From Faecalibacterium hattorii (GTDB lineage Bacteria; Bacillota; Clostridia; Oscillospirales; Ruminococcaceae): a DNA stretch of 64,000 bases. The DNA lies in the NCBI RefSeq assembly GCF_003287455.1, contig NZ_PRLC01000015.1, positions 1 through 64,000 on the forward strand. Direction: 5' to 3'. Below the pieces are notes generated by a model. That model worked only from the letters and a program-made list of their open reading frames with translations, was not told where the DNA came from and did not search any database. The translations under genes were made by a program, and so were the position numbers. How positions within the stretch are numbered: the first letter of the stretch is position 1; each line of letters starts with the position of its first letter. This document shows positions 63,505 to 64,000 of this stretch, in pieces.

Positions 63505-63836
63505 GATGAGGCGGAAGAGAATCTGCACAGCGCATCTGCTAGAGAGCCCGGAGGATGGAAACGGGCGACAGCGGGGCAGAACTTCGTGGGCCGCCGAGGG
63601 CCGGGCAAACGGGAGCAGGATGCTCTTCAGTAGCTTGGGACGGAAGCCTCCGTTACAGGGCAGGGGAGTGTTGGCTCTCCGTGAGGGGCTCTGCGGCCAA
63701 GGTTTTGGCGGACAGCAGAGCAAGCAAGGTGGCACCGCAGAATCGTAATTTCGATCCTGTCCTTGTGGATGAACACACAGGGACGGGATCTTTTCGTATT
63801 TACAGACCCGTTCCGCAAGTGGAGCGGGTCTTATTG
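63505..63836 (+). promoter_or_regulatory. T-box riboswitch leader with tandem terminators
   Basis: Long structured leader with the T-box core AAGGTGGCACCGCAG at 63724-63738, followed by terminator GATCCTGTCC/GGGACGGGATC with TTTT (63748-63796) and a second hairpin AGACCCGTTCC/GGAGCGGGTCT (about 63804-63832). Stem I lies at about 63505-63600. T-boxes sense uncharged tRNA. The specifier was not fixed: UUC (Phe) in GAACTTCG or UGG (Trp) in CGTGGGCC are candidates. Upstream of an ABC-type lipoprotein, so it probably controls amino-acid uptake. Confidence 0.85.
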
Positions 63837-63871
63837 TTACTGCCGCCCGCTCCAAGGAAGGAGCAACCGCT

Positions 63872-64000
63872 ATGAAAACCATGAACAAGATCACCCGCCG
63901 CAGCTTTCTGAAGGCCGCTCTTGGCGCCGCCGCTGTTTCCGCATTCAGCCTGACCGGCTGCGGCGGCTCGGCATCGTCCGCTGCCGCCGGCACCGCTTCC
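63872..64000 (+). CDS. Substrate-binding lipoprotein, partial
   Basis: First 43 residues only; the gene runs off the window. MNKITRRSFLKAALGAAAVS has a twin-arginine-like RRSFLK motif, then lipobox SLTGC and a Gly/Ser/Ala linker, as in ABC transporter binding proteins. AAGGAAGGAG start site. With the T-box it is probably an amino-acid importer component. Confidence 0.75.
   Translation, partial: MKTMNKITRRSFLKAALGAAAVSAFSLTGCGGSASSAAAGTAS

Overview
The window looks like chromosomal DNA of a moderately GC-rich gut Firmicute, most like Faecalibacterium or a close Oscillospiraceae relative. This is inferred from gene content and style: FabK-type enoyl reductases in one fab/acc operon, strong Shine-Dalgarno sites, textbook TTGACA/TATAAT promoters with 17-bp spacers, cellobiose phosphorylase next to a sugar ABC transporter, T-box control, and DUF3873 and DUF5301 proteins. 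No rRNA or species marker is present, so the genus is a judgement.

Layout. 1-2.9 kb: LysR regulator, trmO, two small regulators, a Cys-rich membrane peptide and tRNA-Val. 2.9-18.84 kb: a composite, decayed mobile island inserted at the 3' end of tRNA-Val. It carries a MOB_V-like oriT without a relaxase, a large serine recombinase, a HipA-like kinase, an Avs-like nuclease-STAND defence protein, a DUF3990/HTH toxin-antitoxin pair, broken tyrosine and serine recombinases, LPD28 and DUF3846 proteins, an Rpn nuclease, a Sak3-type annealing protein, an AAA/DUF4143 ATPase and a truncated YqaJ nuclease. Two 97-bp direct repeats, which are copies of the tRNA 3' flank, mark its internal and right-hand junctions. 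19-27.5 kb: a tightly coupled type II fatty-acid operon read leftward (acpP-accD-accA-fabH-fabK-FabK-like-fabD-fabG-fabF-fabZ). 27.5-40.6 kb: a candidate small RNA, a LexA-like repressor, glycerol kinase, GNAT and Nudix enzymes, a cellobiose phosphorylase/LacI/ABC transporter group and an alanine symporter. 40.6-53.9 kb: tRNA-Tyr with a duplicated 3' flank, a secreted protein, glycerate kinase, a C69 dipeptidase, a LysR regulator, a broken argG leading into purA-pyrB, an Rpn nuclease, tRNA-Arg, a K+ transporter, PepT, two small proteins and tRNA-Gln. 54-64 kb: a helicase-like protein with seven helicase-associated repeats, an Fe-S aldo-keto reductase, YfhO, a dihydrouridine synthase, a convergent RNA pair resembling a type I toxin-antitoxin locus, a MATE exporter, and a T-box leader before a lipoprotein cut by the window end.

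How the genes work together. The island is the accessory part: its cargo is defence and toxin-antitoxin modules, apparently exchanged in a slot beside integrase 3' ends. The fab/acc operon makes malonyl-CoA and elongates acyl chains on its own ACP. The phosphorylase, ABC importer and LacI regulator form a beta-glucoside uptake and phosphorolysis unit with matching operator-like sites in both promoters. In the argG-purA-pyrB operon all three enzymes consume aspartate, but argG survives only as a short in-frame remnant.

The most unusual features are: (i) antisense copies of the tRNA T-arm about 65 bp downstream of the CCA end at two tRNA loci; (ii) the nuclease-STAND protein in its mosaic island; (iii) the argG remnant with an in-frame TGA; (iv) the convergent RNA pair near 61.8 kb.
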